A stretch of DNA of 64,000 bases from contig DIYL01000002.1 in assembly GCA_002428985.1 (NCBI GenBank), forward strand, positions 496,001-560,000, read 5' to 3'. The position numbers and the translations under genes are program-made. Each line of letters opens with the position of its first letter. Position 1 is the stretch's first letter. This document shows, in pieces, positions 1-8,961 of the stretch. The notes under the pieces were generated by a model. It searched no databases. It was not told where the DNA came from and was given only the letters and a program-made list of their open reading frames with translations. The DNA is from Anaerolineales bacterium UBA6055. Its GTDB lineage: Bacteria; Chloroflexota; Anaerolineae; Aggregatilineales; Phototrophicaceae.

Positions 1-1027
1 CAACCGCACTCCCGCTATCTTTGATCAATTTGATGTCATCATCATTGACTTGAACACAATGAACCAACAGCGGTCGCAAATCAAGCGCACCAATATCCGC
101 AAGGAATTGTACAGGTGTCTTATTTGGTGAAGTCATCGGTGGTAATACATTCGATACCCCATAATATTTGTCTACAATTGCGCCTGTCCCAGCAGTCATA
201 AATTCATGTTCCGCCTGACTTTCCGCAACATGAATACACAGTGGGATATTGTGTTGGCGACAATAGTCTAAACCTATTTCCCACAAATCAGGATGCACAG
301 AAAATGGCGTATGGATAGACATACCGATATGCATACCACGCTGAATATGATGCCGATGTTTCTCGATCATATCCGTCACATCATGCAAGCGAGAAATCGC
401 TGCAGTTGGGTCAGTGCCTAACAACTCAACATAAACAACACCTTGTAGTCCCGATTTGAGCAGTGGTTCAATACTTTCACCATTGGTTGTAATATCACCA
501 ACCATCGTTACGCCCGCCGCCACCAAATCTGTGATGCTGTTTTCAATTGCTCGGGAGAATGCTTTATGACGACCACCGCCGAGTTCTGTCAATCCACCAC
601 TTACATCATCAACAATCCAATCAACAAAATCTTGCCCACCAACATCAGGGCGTTTATGGGCAAGCGCACCTAATTCAAGATGTGTATGAGCGTTTGTCAC
701 AGGTTGTACCGCATGGATTGCCTGCATCCGGCTGTCATAAATATCATAGTGCGCATCTAATCCTGTAATGCTCAAGACTTCACGCACCCGTTTTGATGGG
801 TTAGCAATCCTTACCTTACCACTGTTATCTTGCAATGACCGCAGTATCCGTAACCCTGCCGCACTCATATACTCGACATCTTCCATATCAATCACAAGGT
901 TGGGATCATCATAACTAATCTCACGATTAATCACCTCATGAATTGCCGTAGCATTTATGCTGTCAATGCGTCCTGAAATTGTCAGCAGGTCCGTCATACC
1001 AATAGTTGTTTTACTAATTTCAAACAC
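1..1027 (-). CDS. STAS domain fused to metal-dependent amidohydrolase (partial, runs off left edge)
   Basis: Read directly from the minus strand: an unbroken frame from a GTG start at 1027, with GGGAG about 8 nt upstream, to the window edge (342 codons visible). Residues 1 to about 105 look like a STAS (anti-anti-sigma) domain, including DMEDVEYMSAAGLRIL, where the STAS DSSG/SSAG loop is SAAG. From about residue 120 the protein becomes an amidohydrolase of the cytosine-deaminase/SsnA/aminodeoxyfutalosine-deaminase type: NAHTHLELGAL (metal HxH), CIHVAESQAEHEF (third His and conserved Glu) and HCVQVNDDDI (fourth His region). The last Asp ligand would lie outside the window. The enzymes normally start with a small beta-sandwich domain before the HxH; here STAS takes its place. 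The substrate is unknown. The mqn deaminase group shares the NAHTHLEL wording, so a futalosine-pathway role is only a possibility. Confidence 0.8.
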   Translation of the reverse strand, partial: MFEISKTTIGMTDLLTISGRIDSINATAIHEVINREISYDDPNLVIDMEDVEYMSAAGLRILRSLQDNSGKVRIANPSKRVREVLSITGLDAHYDIYDSRMQAIHAVQPVTNAHTHLELGALAHKRPDVGGQDFVDWIVDDVSGGLTELGGGRHKAFSRAIENSITDLVAAGVTMVGDITTNGESIEPLLKSGLQGVVYVELLGTDPTAAISRLHDVTDMIEKHRHHIQRGMHIGMSIHTPFSVHPDLWEIGLDYCRQHNIPLCIHVAESQAEHEFMTAGTGAIVDKYYGVSNVLPPMTSPNKTPVQFLADIGALDLRPLLVHCVQVNDDDIKLIKDSGSAV

Positions 1028-1154
1028 GCAAATTACTCCCAAATTTCATCATTACGTCTCTGCCAATCAACGATGGAACCATGTAAATATGTGGCTAGGT
1101 ATTTTCAAAATACAAATTGATTCAAGGGGTACAGCTACATACCCCTACAGTTTT

Positions 1155-2441
1155 CTAATTCACATCGTTTAGGTTGTTCACAAATGACACAGCACCACAT
1201 GCGCCATCCACAATAACATCATCACCACGCATCCACCGCGCATCGTCTCGTGTTCGCCACCAAGGGGTCATATCTGCATCCAGATAATAAGCATCAATGG
1301 CAACCGTTGTATCTGCAAGAACTTCACCCAGTGCGAACTCAGTTTCCTCAGGGCTAAAGAATGTTTCTCGATCATCAGAAACTGTTAACGTACAATCAGA
1401 CCCCATCTCGTATAACCAGACATCGGTGATCGTACAGGCAGAATCGGGTGTTCGACCAACAAACGACGCGCCAAAATGTCCTTCGCGTTCTTGGATGAGC
1501 AAATTCGCAAACACTAACTGCCCATTCACGAAGACATTGGCTAATCCGCCATCAACTTTATAGACAATATAGGCTTCTTCGGTTGGGTCTGATATTGTCC
1601 CATAATTGAGTGTTGCACCATCATCACCTGCCCCAAAACGGTCAAAAATATAGGCATCAACATCACTATCCACACCCACTTCAAGGAAGTTCGATACACC
1701 GTTGACATCATCACTAATAATCCGTGACATCAACCCACAGGTTTCATATACTTCACCCGCACCCGATTGTAACGCAAGTGTCGCACCAACAATAATATCT
1801 TGTACGATTTCGTCCTCTGCAATGGGCATATATTGGTTACCTTCACCCGAAAATTCGATAATCGGTGCAGTCTGGATAATTTGCCCCTCACGGACATAGC
1901 CTTTTGCAATTAATTCTGTAGTGATGATGCGCCAGCTACTCGTGTAATTTTCAACCCGAATCGATTGCTCATATGGTGCAAGCCCATCAATCATTGCCAG
2001 TAATGTATCAAGCACAGCATCCACATCACCTGTACGCACATCAATCGAGATAATGCCTTCTGTGCCAAATGCCTCAGCAACCAACACACCATCCGTATGC
2101 GTCAAGACATTACGGAATTGTCCATTCGTTTCAATAATTTGTTGTTCTTGGTCAGCAAAATCATTATCAGCCGCAATTTGTTGATTGAGTTCAGCGGGAA
2201 TGAGTGACGTATAGCCACGACGATTTAGAGCATCTGTGAAGTAAATTGCCATAAACACATCTTCAGTCTCGCTAATCACCACCCCGTCCTCTTCAAAAAA
2301 CACAGTATCCCAATCTCTTGGTATTTCCAATTGAACACCGTGTTGTGAGCTCAAAATAGGTTGCAGGCTGACAGGCGTTTGTGCGCTAACGACACCTGTT
2401 AGTGTAAGTAATAGAACCAATATGAGATAAATTTGTCGCAT
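1155..2441 (-). CDS. exported protein of unknown function with signal peptide
   Basis: The 428-residue product begins with a clear Sec signal peptide (hydrophobic residues 4-18, likely cleavage after VVSA). The middle part (about 230-360) alternates short beta strands and contains YIVYKVDGGLANVFVNG followed by two Cys, which resembles a concanavalin/LamG-like or DUF1080-like sandwich. The last about 60 residues, with WWRTRDDARW, look like the wall-facing SH3-like tails common in exported Chloroflexota proteins. No catalytic motif is recognisable. It is transcribed toward the STAS-amidohydrolase gene with a 127-bp gap, and is divergent from the glycosidase gene at 2588. Function is unknown; extracytoplasmic location is the only firm inference. 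Confidence 0.75.
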   Translation of the reverse strand: MRQIYLILVLLLTLTGVVSAQTPVSLQPILSSQHGVQLEIPRDWDTVFFEEDGVVISETEDVFMAIYFTDALNRRGYTSLIPAELNQQIAADNDFADQEQQIIETNGQFRNVLTHTDGVLVAEAFGTEGIISIDVRTGDVDAVLDTLLAMIDGLAPYEQSIRVENYTSSWRIITTELIAKGYVREGQIIQTAPIIEFSGEGNQYMPIAEDEIVQDIIVGATLALQSGAGEVYETCGLMSRIISDDVNGVSNFLEVGVDSDVDAYIFDRFGAGDDGATLNYGTISDPTEEAYIVYKVDGGLANVFVNGQLVFANLLIQEREGHFGASFVGRTPDSACTITDVWLYEMGSDCTLTVSDDRETFFSPEETEFALGEVLADTTVAIDAYYLDADMTPWWRTRDDARWMRGDDVIVDGACGAVSFVNNLNDVN

Positions 2442-2587
2442 ACCCTCAAATCATCCTTCATGTTGACAATATGCGTTCATTATAATCGCAAAGCTCCAAA
2501 CCTGCTCTGATGGATTTCCTAATCACAGGGCAACTACAGGTTTATCAGCGACTAAATTATGCTATCGTGGATCAAAAACGAGGCATC

Positions 2588-3661
2588 ATGAAATATATAG
2601 CCATATTGATAATCAGTCTTATTGTTTTGGTTGTACCATCGACCGCGCAAGATTGTGACACACCAACCGAATTAGCACCCTATACCAGCACGGATACACG
2701 ACCATTCATTACATTAGAGGGCAATAGCTTTGTCTCCGGCGATGAGACTTATTATGTGCAGGGGATCAATTATTATCCCAAGCCTTATCCGTGGCGACGA
2801 TTTCTGACTGAATCAGATATGGCGACCGTCGAAACCGAGTTCCAAATGATGCAAAATATCAGCATCAATACATTACGTATTTTCCTCTGGAATCAAGCCC
2901 TATTTGCCTGCGATGGACGGGGCACGCAACCCATCGAATCCGCATTTACGCGCCTCGATACCATCATGCATCTCGCAAGCGATTATGACTTTCGACTAAT
3001 CGTCACCTTAAATGACTTGCCCGATTTAACAATCACACCGCTCTACGACAATCCTGAACATTTGCAGATTCAAACCCGTTTCATCATCAACCGCTATAAA
3101 AATGAACCTGCGATCCTTGCATGGGACTTGCGCAATGAGGGTGATATTGACTATGGCTCACGCGGGATATTGGAGACGAAATTCCCACGTGTACAAGTGC
3201 TTTCATGGTTGAGCGACACATCCAACCTTGTCCGCCAAATCGATAGCAACCATCTCATCACCGCTGGATGGCTCAACGAAGCTCATTCAACTGCACCCTA
3301 TGTCGATTTTATCAGCTTTCATCATTGGTTTTCCGTCGATGACTTAGAACGACGGATTCGCGCGATTGAATTAGCGAGTGATAAACCAATTCTGTTGCAG
3401 GAAGTCGGCTACAGCACCCATCATGCTAATATCACACCCGAGGTACAAGCCGAGCTCCTCGCTGATGTATTCCAAACAACTGAAGACAGCGGCTTACTCG
3501 GATGGATGATCTGGACAGCATTTGACTTTACAATTACAGAGTCATGTTATCCGTCACCCTGTCAAAGTCCTGATAATGCCGAGCATGATTTCGGCATTTG
3601 GACAGTGGACTATCAACCTAAACCAGCTGTTGCAGTTATTCAAGGATACACAGACCGCTAA
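2588..3661 (+). CDS. secreted GH5-like glycoside hydrolase (cellulase/mannanase-type TIM barrel)
   Basis: The 357-residue product starts at ATG 2588, preceded by GAGG, and opens with a signal peptide (cleavage near PSTAQ). An in-frame start at 2510 would put 26 hydrophilic residues before the signal peptide, so I reject it. The body fits clan A glycosidases: VQGINYYPKPYPWRRF at strand 1, WDLRNEGD with E184 as probable acid/base, and LLQEVGYS with E272 as probable nucleophile, then WMIWTAFDF near the last strand. Length and motif spacing match a single catalytic domain without a binding module. Likely substrates are beta-linked glucan or mannan outside the cell, but specificity cannot be read from sequence. 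The next gene, also exported or membrane-anchored, follows 51 bp later. Confidence 0.85.
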   Translation: MKYIAILIISLIVLVVPSTAQDCDTPTELAPYTSTDTRPFITLEGNSFVSGDETYYVQGINYYPKPYPWRRFLTESDMATVETEFQMMQNISINTLRIFLWNQALFACDGRGTQPIESAFTRLDTIMHLASDYDFRLIVTLNDLPDLTITPLYDNPEHLQIQTRFIINRYKNEPAILAWDLRNEGDIDYGSRGILETKFPRVQVLSWLSDTSNLVRQIDSNHLITAGWLNEAHSTAPYVDFISFHHWFSVDDLERRIRAIELASDKPILLQEVGYSTHHANITPEVQAELLADVFQTTEDSGLLGWMIWTAFDFTITESCYPSPCQSPDNAEHDFGIWTVDYQPKPAVAVIQGYTDR

Positions 3662-3712
3662 CTCTACGCTAAACTATGCGCCCGAATGAGAATGATTAGG
3701 TAGCGAGAATTA

Positions 3713-4915
3713 ATGGGTTTTATCAAACAGTTAAAATGGTTGTGGGTCATATTATTCTGGATCGTTGCAATTGCTGGATTACTCGAAGTTAGTTTGAGGA
3801 TGTTCACAACAGTCTTGCCACCACACTTGCAAGAAGTCGCCCACATCGTCATCAACGGTACGCCCTTTGCTCAAGAGTGGGATACTGCATGGGTACGTAA
3901 CCAGGATCATTTTTTTATTGTCAAACCCGGGCTCGAAAATTCACTCCAATATGGTAGTCCAACCGTATCCTTTAACCTCAACACCATCGAATTATGGGAA
4001 GGTGGTGGTATCGGCTTTCGCAATCGTCCCGTAGATTATTTCGTTGATGCAGTCGTTGTTGGTGACTCATTCACGTTCTGTTTCACCGAACGGGAAGACT
4101 GTTGGGTCACACACCTTGAACAAAACACAGGCATGGGTATGGTCAACCTCGGACAACCCGCAACAGGAAGTTATAGTCATGGGCTGATTTTAGAAGATTT
4201 TGGGCAACCCTATGAACCACCATTAGTCATCTGGCAATTTTTTGGCAACGACTTCAACGATGATTATGGCCTACTGTCTTATCGGGGCGACATCGACACA
4301 TTAGATGGCGACATTGTCCTCGATGCAGAACAAAACCGGAAATCTATAGACACGACCGGAGTAGATGGATGGTTGCGTCAGAACTCAGTTGCCTTTTCTA
4401 TCTTTGAAGTTATCTTAACCGGAACCCGTGGTGGGGTAGCACCCAATGATCACCAATTTGGTGAGCAATATGAGGTTATGTTAGACAATGGAGAATTACT
4501 CGGATTTGGTCAACCATATGAGCCAGTCGCCCTTGATATGCAACGTCCCGCCAATCAAGCCGGATTGGATGCCTCGCGTGAGGTGTTTGATTCAGCACAA
4601 TCACTAACAGAATCATGGGGTGGGCAAATGGTGGTCGTCATTATTCCAACTCGCGAAGAAGTATATGCCGATATTACTGCAAGCTATCTTGGTGACGATC
4701 TTGAAAAAATTCAGAGTGCACGCCTTGCCATGCTTGACCTTTGTAGCGATTTAGAGTTGCTCTGTTATGACGCACTCGCAGAGTTACAGGAACAAGCTGA
4801 TGCAGGCGAATCGCTATACTATTATGACGATATGCACTTCAATCCCAACGGCAATCGTATTTTCGCCGACTTAGTGCAGACATGGTTAGATGAAAACGAC
4901 CTCTTGCCACAATAG
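3713..4915 (+). CDS. membrane-anchored SGNH/GDSL-type hydrolase
   Basis: The 400-residue product has an N-terminal hydrophobic anchor (residues 9-28) and an SGNH-fold domain: VVVGDSFTF with the probable nucleophile S119, a GND block at 178-180, and the C-terminal DDMHFNPNGNR block supplying D372 and H375. This combination is typical of AlgX/DHHW-like or GDSL esterases that deacetylate or acetylate extracellular polysaccharides. It lies 51 bp downstream of the GH5-like gene in the same direction, so the two may act on the same glycan. Substrate is unknown. The fold call is fairly secure because three blocks are present in order at usual spacing. Confidence 0.8.
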   Translation: MGFIKQLKWLWVILFWIVAIAGLLEVSLRMFTTVLPPHLQEVAHIVINGTPFAQEWDTAWVRNQDHFFIVKPGLENSLQYGSPTVSFNLNTIELWEGGGIGFRNRPVDYFVDAVVVGDSFTFCFTEREDCWVTHLEQNTGMGMVNLGQPATGSYSHGLILEDFGQPYEPPLVIWQFFGNDFNDDYGLLSYRGDIDTLDGDIVLDAEQNRKSIDTTGVDGWLRQNSVAFSIFEVILTGTRGGVAPNDHQFGEQYEVMLDNGELLGFGQPYEPVALDMQRPANQAGLDASREVFDSAQSLTESWGGQMVVVIIPTREEVYADITASYLGDDLEKIQSARLAMLDLCSDLELLCYDALAELQEQADAGESLYYYDDMHFNPNGNRIFADLVQTWLDENDLLPQ

Positions 4916-4935
4916 CTTGAGGTCGTAGAATTGAT

Positions 4936-5547
4936 TTATTCAGTCTCTTCCGCTTCTTCGTCTTCTTCAGGGGCTGTTTCCTCAGGCTCGACTGCCTCTA
5001 TTTCAGAGGGTACAGCTTCTGTTTGCGAAATCACCCGCCCTAAGCTCAGGAGTGAGAACCCTTGTGTACCCCGTCGGCTCACCATGATGGCTTCAATAAT
5101 CGGTTCATAAACTGCTTCTTCTGCAACCCATTCGACAATGAAGTTTGCGCCCCAACCAGCACTAGTCTCCCGCGCTTCTACGAGGAATCCAGTTGTTGCT
5201 AATGGCCCAACTTCAATCGGTTCATCAACATAACTACGTACCACATTACCATTGGTATCATGATACCGTACTGACCGGACAATAATCGGCGCATCGAGGT
5301 CTGTATTATGGATTGCCAGCGTCACAACTAGCTCGTGTGTCCGCCCATCATTGCCTAACAACAACTCGGAATACGCAGGTACATATAGGGTTTGTCCCGT
5401 CACAATACGCAGGTCACGCCCTGTCACAGTCTGCAATTCTGTTGAATCAATCGGTTGAATCGTTTCTGGTGTACTACAACTGGCAAGGATCATGCCAGCA
5501 AGAATAATACATACAAGTGTAATCGGGCTACGAAATCGGGTTGTCAT
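4936..5547 (-). CDS. DUF3124-family lipoprotein
   Basis: The 203-residue product begins with a lipoprotein signal peptide ending in ILASC, so C24 would be lipidated and the protein tethered outside the membrane. The middle (about 50-170) matches my memory of DUF3124: LYVPAYSELLLG, then LAIHNTDLDAPIIVRSVRYH and FLVEARETSAGWGANFIVEW. The family has no assigned biochemical function. The last about 25 residues are an unusual acidic tail made almost only of Glu, Ala and Pro. The gene converges on the SGNH hydrolase gene with about 20 bp between stops. Confidence 0.8.
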   Translation of the reverse strand: MTTRFRSPITLVCIILAGMILASCSTPETIQPIDSTELQTVTGRDLRIVTGQTLYVPAYSELLLGNDGRTHELVVTLAIHNTDLDAPIIVRSVRYHDTNGNVVRSYVDEPIEVGPLATTGFLVEARETSAGWGANFIVEWVAEEAVYEPIIEAIMVSRRGTQGFSLLSLGRVISQTEAVPSEIEAVEPEETAPEEDEEAEETE

Positions 5548-5661
5548 GCGATTTGTTCCTAGTCTAATTAGTAGGTGGTATGAGTCTTCCTAGTTGGATT
5601 ATGAATGCAGTTTCTCAATTTTCCAAGTCATAGCACGCAATACTAAACGAACACACAGAAA

Positions 5662-6420
5662 TTACAGTTTGTGAGTTTTAATGAAGAAGCGATGCGCTGG
5701 AATCGACAAATACCCATCGGCTTCGATCATATTATGGAGTTGTCCTAACTGTTCATAATATGCCTCGACACTAAAATCTGGAACTTGCCACGAGATAACT
5801 GTTAAATGGCACACAACTGCTCCAATATCCAAAAATCGTTCTTCGGGGAAGGATTCTATTGCATCTATAATATCAAAACCTGCATCTGCTAATGCTTTAA
5901 CCGAGCTATCCAGTAAAATGTCTTGATAGAGTGGCGCAGGCGCATCTAATAATTCATTGAAGTGAATACTATTTTTGCCACCTACTTGTTGGGTAATAAA
6001 GTAACCGTCCGGCTTCAAAACCCGATATACATCATCAGCGTCAAACGCATCATGCCGATTTAAAATTAAGTCAAATGAATTCGAATCGAACGGTAGCAAA
6101 TGCTTATCAGCAACGTGAACAACATCCACACCCAATGGTGCTAATCGTTGTTGAGCAACCGGAACATTCACCGACCAACCTTCGGTAGCAACCGTTTGAG
6201 AAGGCAGTGGGACAAGTGACGATAAGAATTCTCCGCCACCAGTCCCCATATCAATCATCGACTCAGCATCTTTTAGATTTTGACGGACTTCGTCACCATA
6301 ATCCCAAGGTAATTCCTCAGTTGTAATGCGTCCAGCCAGATAAGAAAAATCCCAACCTTCAAAATCTTGCGCAAGTGCATCTGCAATTAATTGATCAAAA
6401 CGATCTTTATTCTGAATCAT
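5662..6420 (-). CDS. class I SAM-dependent methyltransferase
   Basis: The product (252 residues from ATG 6420; a GTG at 6435 would add five) has the SAM-binding glycine motif MIDMGTGGGEFLSSL and, further on, FDLILNRHDAFDADDVYRVLKPDGYF, matching motifs I and IV-V of Rossmann methyltransferases. I prefer ATG 6420 because AGGT sits about 8 nt upstream, but the GTG is also possible. It is the last gene of a four-gene run (M24 peptidase, SDR, thioesterase, methyltransferase) with intergenic gaps of 1 to about 20 nt. The methyl acceptor is unknown; the operon suggests a small molecule rather than RNA. Confidence 0.8.
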   Translation of the reverse strand: MIQNKDRFDQLIADALAQDFEGWDFSYLAGRITTEELPWDYGDEVRQNLKDAESMIDMGTGGGEFLSSLVPLPSQTVATEGWSVNVPVAQQRLAPLGVDVVHVADKHLLPFDSNSFDLILNRHDAFDADDVYRVLKPDGYFITQQVGGKNSIHFNELLDAPAPLYQDILLDSSVKALADAGFDIIDAIESFPEERFLDIGAVVCHLTVISWQVPDFSVEAYYEQLGQLHNMIEADGYLSIPAHRFFIKTHKL

Positions 6421-6436
6421 CAAGGTACCTGTCACC

Positions 6437-6928
6437 TTAAGCCTGCATCAAACCACATATTGGCGCATCCCAATCAAGCTTAGAATGCATTTCTAGGAGC
6501 GCATCAAATTTAGCTTTTACATCTTTTGGAAATGGCGCACCCCGTCGCTGTCTCATATCAATATTCATGCCGACAGCTTCAACAGTTGCAGCAAGTTGTT
6601 CACGAGTATCATTCACAATGAAGCCGATTATATGTTGACGTTTAGGTGATAATCCGACCACCCGAACATACACACTGACAGTGTCTCCGATGTGAATCTC
6701 AGCTAGATAACGCAAATGTTGTTCCAGCGCAAAGTTGCCCATTTGATGAGCCTGCAAATAGTCTTCTGTCATACCGATGCGCTGGAGCAAATGCCACACA
6801 CCACCCTCAAATAGATGCACATAATACTGCACATTCATATGCCCGTTCTCATCACGAAATAATTCAGGAATCGTTCGGGTAGTGGCTTTGTCCAGTTGGC
6901 GGATCTGTTCTAACGTGATGATTTGCAT
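6437..6928 (-). CDS. hotdog-fold acyl-CoA thioesterase
   Basis: The 163-residue product has the 4HBT signature DENGHMNVQYYVHLFE at residues about 26-41, where Asp and the GHMN turn form the active site of 4-hydroxybenzoyl-CoA thioesterase-like enzymes, followed by the expected HIGDTVSVYVRV strand. Members hydrolyse acyl-CoA thioesters in the cytoplasm. The start ATG 6928 lies one nucleotide after the stop of the SDR gene, so translation is probably coupled. With an SDR upstream and a methyltransferase downstream, it may release a CoA-bound intermediate of a short pathway. Substrate not predictable. Confidence 0.8.
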   Translation of the reverse strand: MQIITLEQIRQLDKATTRTIPELFRDENGHMNVQYYVHLFEGGVWHLLQRIGMTEDYLQAHQMGNFALEQHLRYLAEIHIGDTVSVYVRVVGLSPKRQHIIGFIVNDTREQLAATVEAVGMNIDMRQRRGAPFPKDVKAKFDALLEMHSKLDWDAPICGLMQA

Positions 6929-6929
6929 A

Positions 6930-7676
6930 TTATCGCCCGAACAACCACCCGCCGTTAATATTCAATGTTTCGCCTGTGATATAACTCGCTTTATCTGAGC
7001 ATAAGAACACACAAGCCGATGCAATATCCTCTGGCACACCGGGGCGACCTGCAGGAATCTCAACCACACGGCGATCGATCGCTTCTTGTGGTAATGGACC
7101 ACCAAAAAAGTCAGTTTCCAAAATCAAACCCGGGTGAATTGTGTTACAGGTGACACCTTTAGATGCCAATTCTTTTGCTAAGCCAGCTGTCAAACCATGC
7201 ATTCCCATTTTCGCTGAGGAATAGGCGAGCACACCACCGCGACTTCCACCGGTATATGCAGCAATTGACCCCATATTGATAATGCGTCCATAGCCAGAGG
7301 TCATGTGTTTAGCACAAGCAACCGACATCAAGAACGCCCCTTTGAGGTTGGCATTCATGACAGCATCCCATTTTTCTTCAGCTTCGGCTAGATCAGTTTC
7401 GGTTGAAATTCCACCAACAAATCCTGCATTGTTCACCAAGATATCGATTTGCCCATGTGTCTCAACAATCGCATTGACCGCATTTTCAACCTGTTGACGT
7501 ACCCCAACATCAGCCACCTGATAACTTGCTGTTTCGCCAAGCTCGTTGACAACATCCTGTAGTTTAGACTCCGTACGCCCAATGATGACAACTTGATACC
7601 CTTCATCAACAAATGCAGACGCAATCGCCTTACCAATCCCACTACCGCCACCTGTTACAATTGCAACTTTTGCCAC
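6930..7676 (-). CDS. short-chain dehydrogenase/reductase (FabG-like)
   Basis: The 248-residue product is a classical SDR: TGGGSGIGKAIA nucleotide-binding turn at 8-19, NNAG at about 86-89, catalytic YSSAKMGM (Tyr-x-x-x-Lys) at about 153-160, and the family ending NINGGW. It starts at GTG 7676 with TAGGAG 8 nt upstream. SDRs of this shape reduce 3-oxoacyl-ACP/CoA or oxidise secondary alcohols using NAD(P). It follows the peptidase gene by about 20 nt and precedes the thioesterase by one nucleotide, so it belongs to the same operon. A role in acyl-thioester reduction is inferred from the thioesterase partner. Confidence 0.9.
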   Translation of the reverse strand: MAKVAIVTGGGSGIGKAIASAFVDEGYQVVIIGRTESKLQDVVNELGETASYQVADVGVRQQVENAVNAIVETHGQIDILVNNAGFVGGISTETDLAEAEEKWDAVMNANLKGAFLMSVACAKHMTSGYGRIINMGSIAAYTGGSRGGVLAYSSAKMGMHGLTAGLAKELASKGVTCNTIHPGLILETDFFGGPLPQEAIDRRVVEIPAGRPGVPEDIASACVFLCSDKASYITGETLNINGGWLFGR

Positions 7677-7697
7677 TTCGTTTGCTCCTATTTATTC

Positions 7698-8786
7698 TTA
7701 AAGCTCTCTTGGATAAGATGTCATGACATCAATCCCGTCTTCAGTCACAACAACATTATCCTCGATCCGTACACCACCCACCTGCGGGATATACACACCG
7801 GGTTCAATTGTAAAAACCATACCGGGTTCAAGTACCGTTTTATCACCTTCAACAATATTAGGCAGTTCGTGCACACTCAACCCCAAACCATGTCCCAGAC
7901 GATGGATAAAATACTCACCCAATCCTGCATCGTCAATCACTTGACGCGCGACTCGATCCACTTCCTCACAGGTCACGCCGGGCTTCGCAAACTCACGCGC
8001 TGCCTTATTGGCTTTATATACAGCGTCATACATAGCTTTCATCTGGTCTGTCGGCTCACCGACACAAAATGTGCGTGTAATATCAGCCGGATAATCATTG
8101 TATTTTGCACCGAAATCAATCAACAAAAATTCATCCTCACCCCACACACGGTCGCCTGTATTGCCATGTGGTAGTCCGCTTTTTTCGCCCGTTAATACCA
8201 ACATAAACGCGATACCCTGTGATCCACGTTCTGTCATTTCTGACGTGAGTTTCTCGGCAATTTCACGTTCAGTCATACCGGGTTTTGCCCATGCAATCGT
8301 CGCTTCTAGGGCATCTTCACTGATTTCGATCGCCTTTTTCATATTCGCAACTTCATCATCGGCTTTGCGTGCGCGCATCGTGAGCAAGAGTCGACCAATA
8401 TCAACCCCATTACGCGACGAAATCCCCGCTTTTTTGAATGCCAACCACTCAAACACCCGCATCGTCTGTCCGTCCATTGCCAATGTCCGCTCGACCATCT
8501 CAAGGTTAACGGCTGCATCCAGAAATGCCGGATAATATCCTTGTTGATCTGACCAAGCAAAACGACGTGCTTCGAGGTCTGGACGAACATCAAGTTTGGT
8601 CACTTCCAACTCAGGGATAATAAAAGATAAGCCTTCTTTGCTATATAATCCAATTATGGGGCGTTCTGATATGTGAAAATGTAACCCTGTAAAGTACACC
8701 ATATTTTCACCGGGTACAATCGCTACAATGTCCGCTTCACTTTGTTCTAATAAGGCATCCAAGCGTGCCTGATAATCAATCGCCAT
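7698..8786 (-). CDS. M24-family aminopeptidase (Xaa-Pro dipeptidase type)
   Basis: The product (about 362 residues) has the N-terminal creatinase-like domain and a C-terminal pita-bread domain with the metal ligands in order: LLIDFGAKYNDYPADITRTF (two Asp), HRLGHGLGLSVHE (His), FTIEPGVY (Glu) and RIEDNVVV (Glu). It would remove N-terminal residues before proline, or split Xaa-Pro dipeptides, in the cytoplasm with two Mn or Co ions. Starts at TTG 8798, ATG 8789 and ATG 8786 are all in frame; GGAG is 6 nt before 8786, so I use that one. First gene of the four-gene operon. Confidence 0.9.
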   Translation of the reverse strand: MAIDYQARLDALLEQSEADIVAIVPGENMVYFTGLHFHISERPIIGLYSKEGLSFIIPELEVTKLDVRPDLEARRFAWSDQQGYYPAFLDAAVNLEMVERTLAMDGQTMRVFEWLAFKKAGISSRNGVDIGRLLLTMRARKADDEVANMKKAIEISEDALEATIAWAKPGMTEREIAEKLTSEMTERGSQGIAFMLVLTGEKSGLPHGNTGDRVWGEDEFLLIDFGAKYNDYPADITRTFCVGEPTDQMKAMYDAVYKANKAAREFAKPGVTCEEVDRVARQVIDDAGLGEYFIHRLGHGLGLSVHELPNIVEGDKTVLEPGMVFTIEPGVYIPQVGGVRIEDNVVVTEDGIDVMTSYPREL

Positions 8787-8961
8787 CATCTTCTCCAATA
8801 TCGTAATAAATCATACTGCCTAGTGTATCGTGATTTAGCGGTTTAGACTAAGTCTGCTGAGGGATATTTATCGAACATAAATAATCACTAAGCTTACTTT
8901 GACTTTACCATACCAAGGCGGTATAGTGTGAAAATTATTCAAAAAAGTTTAAAAGGATAAA

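Noticed and set aside
7593..8174. 193-codon plus-strand frame
   Set aside because: It lies antisense to the SDR and M24 genes, which have full family motifs; composition is erratic (His/Thr rich).
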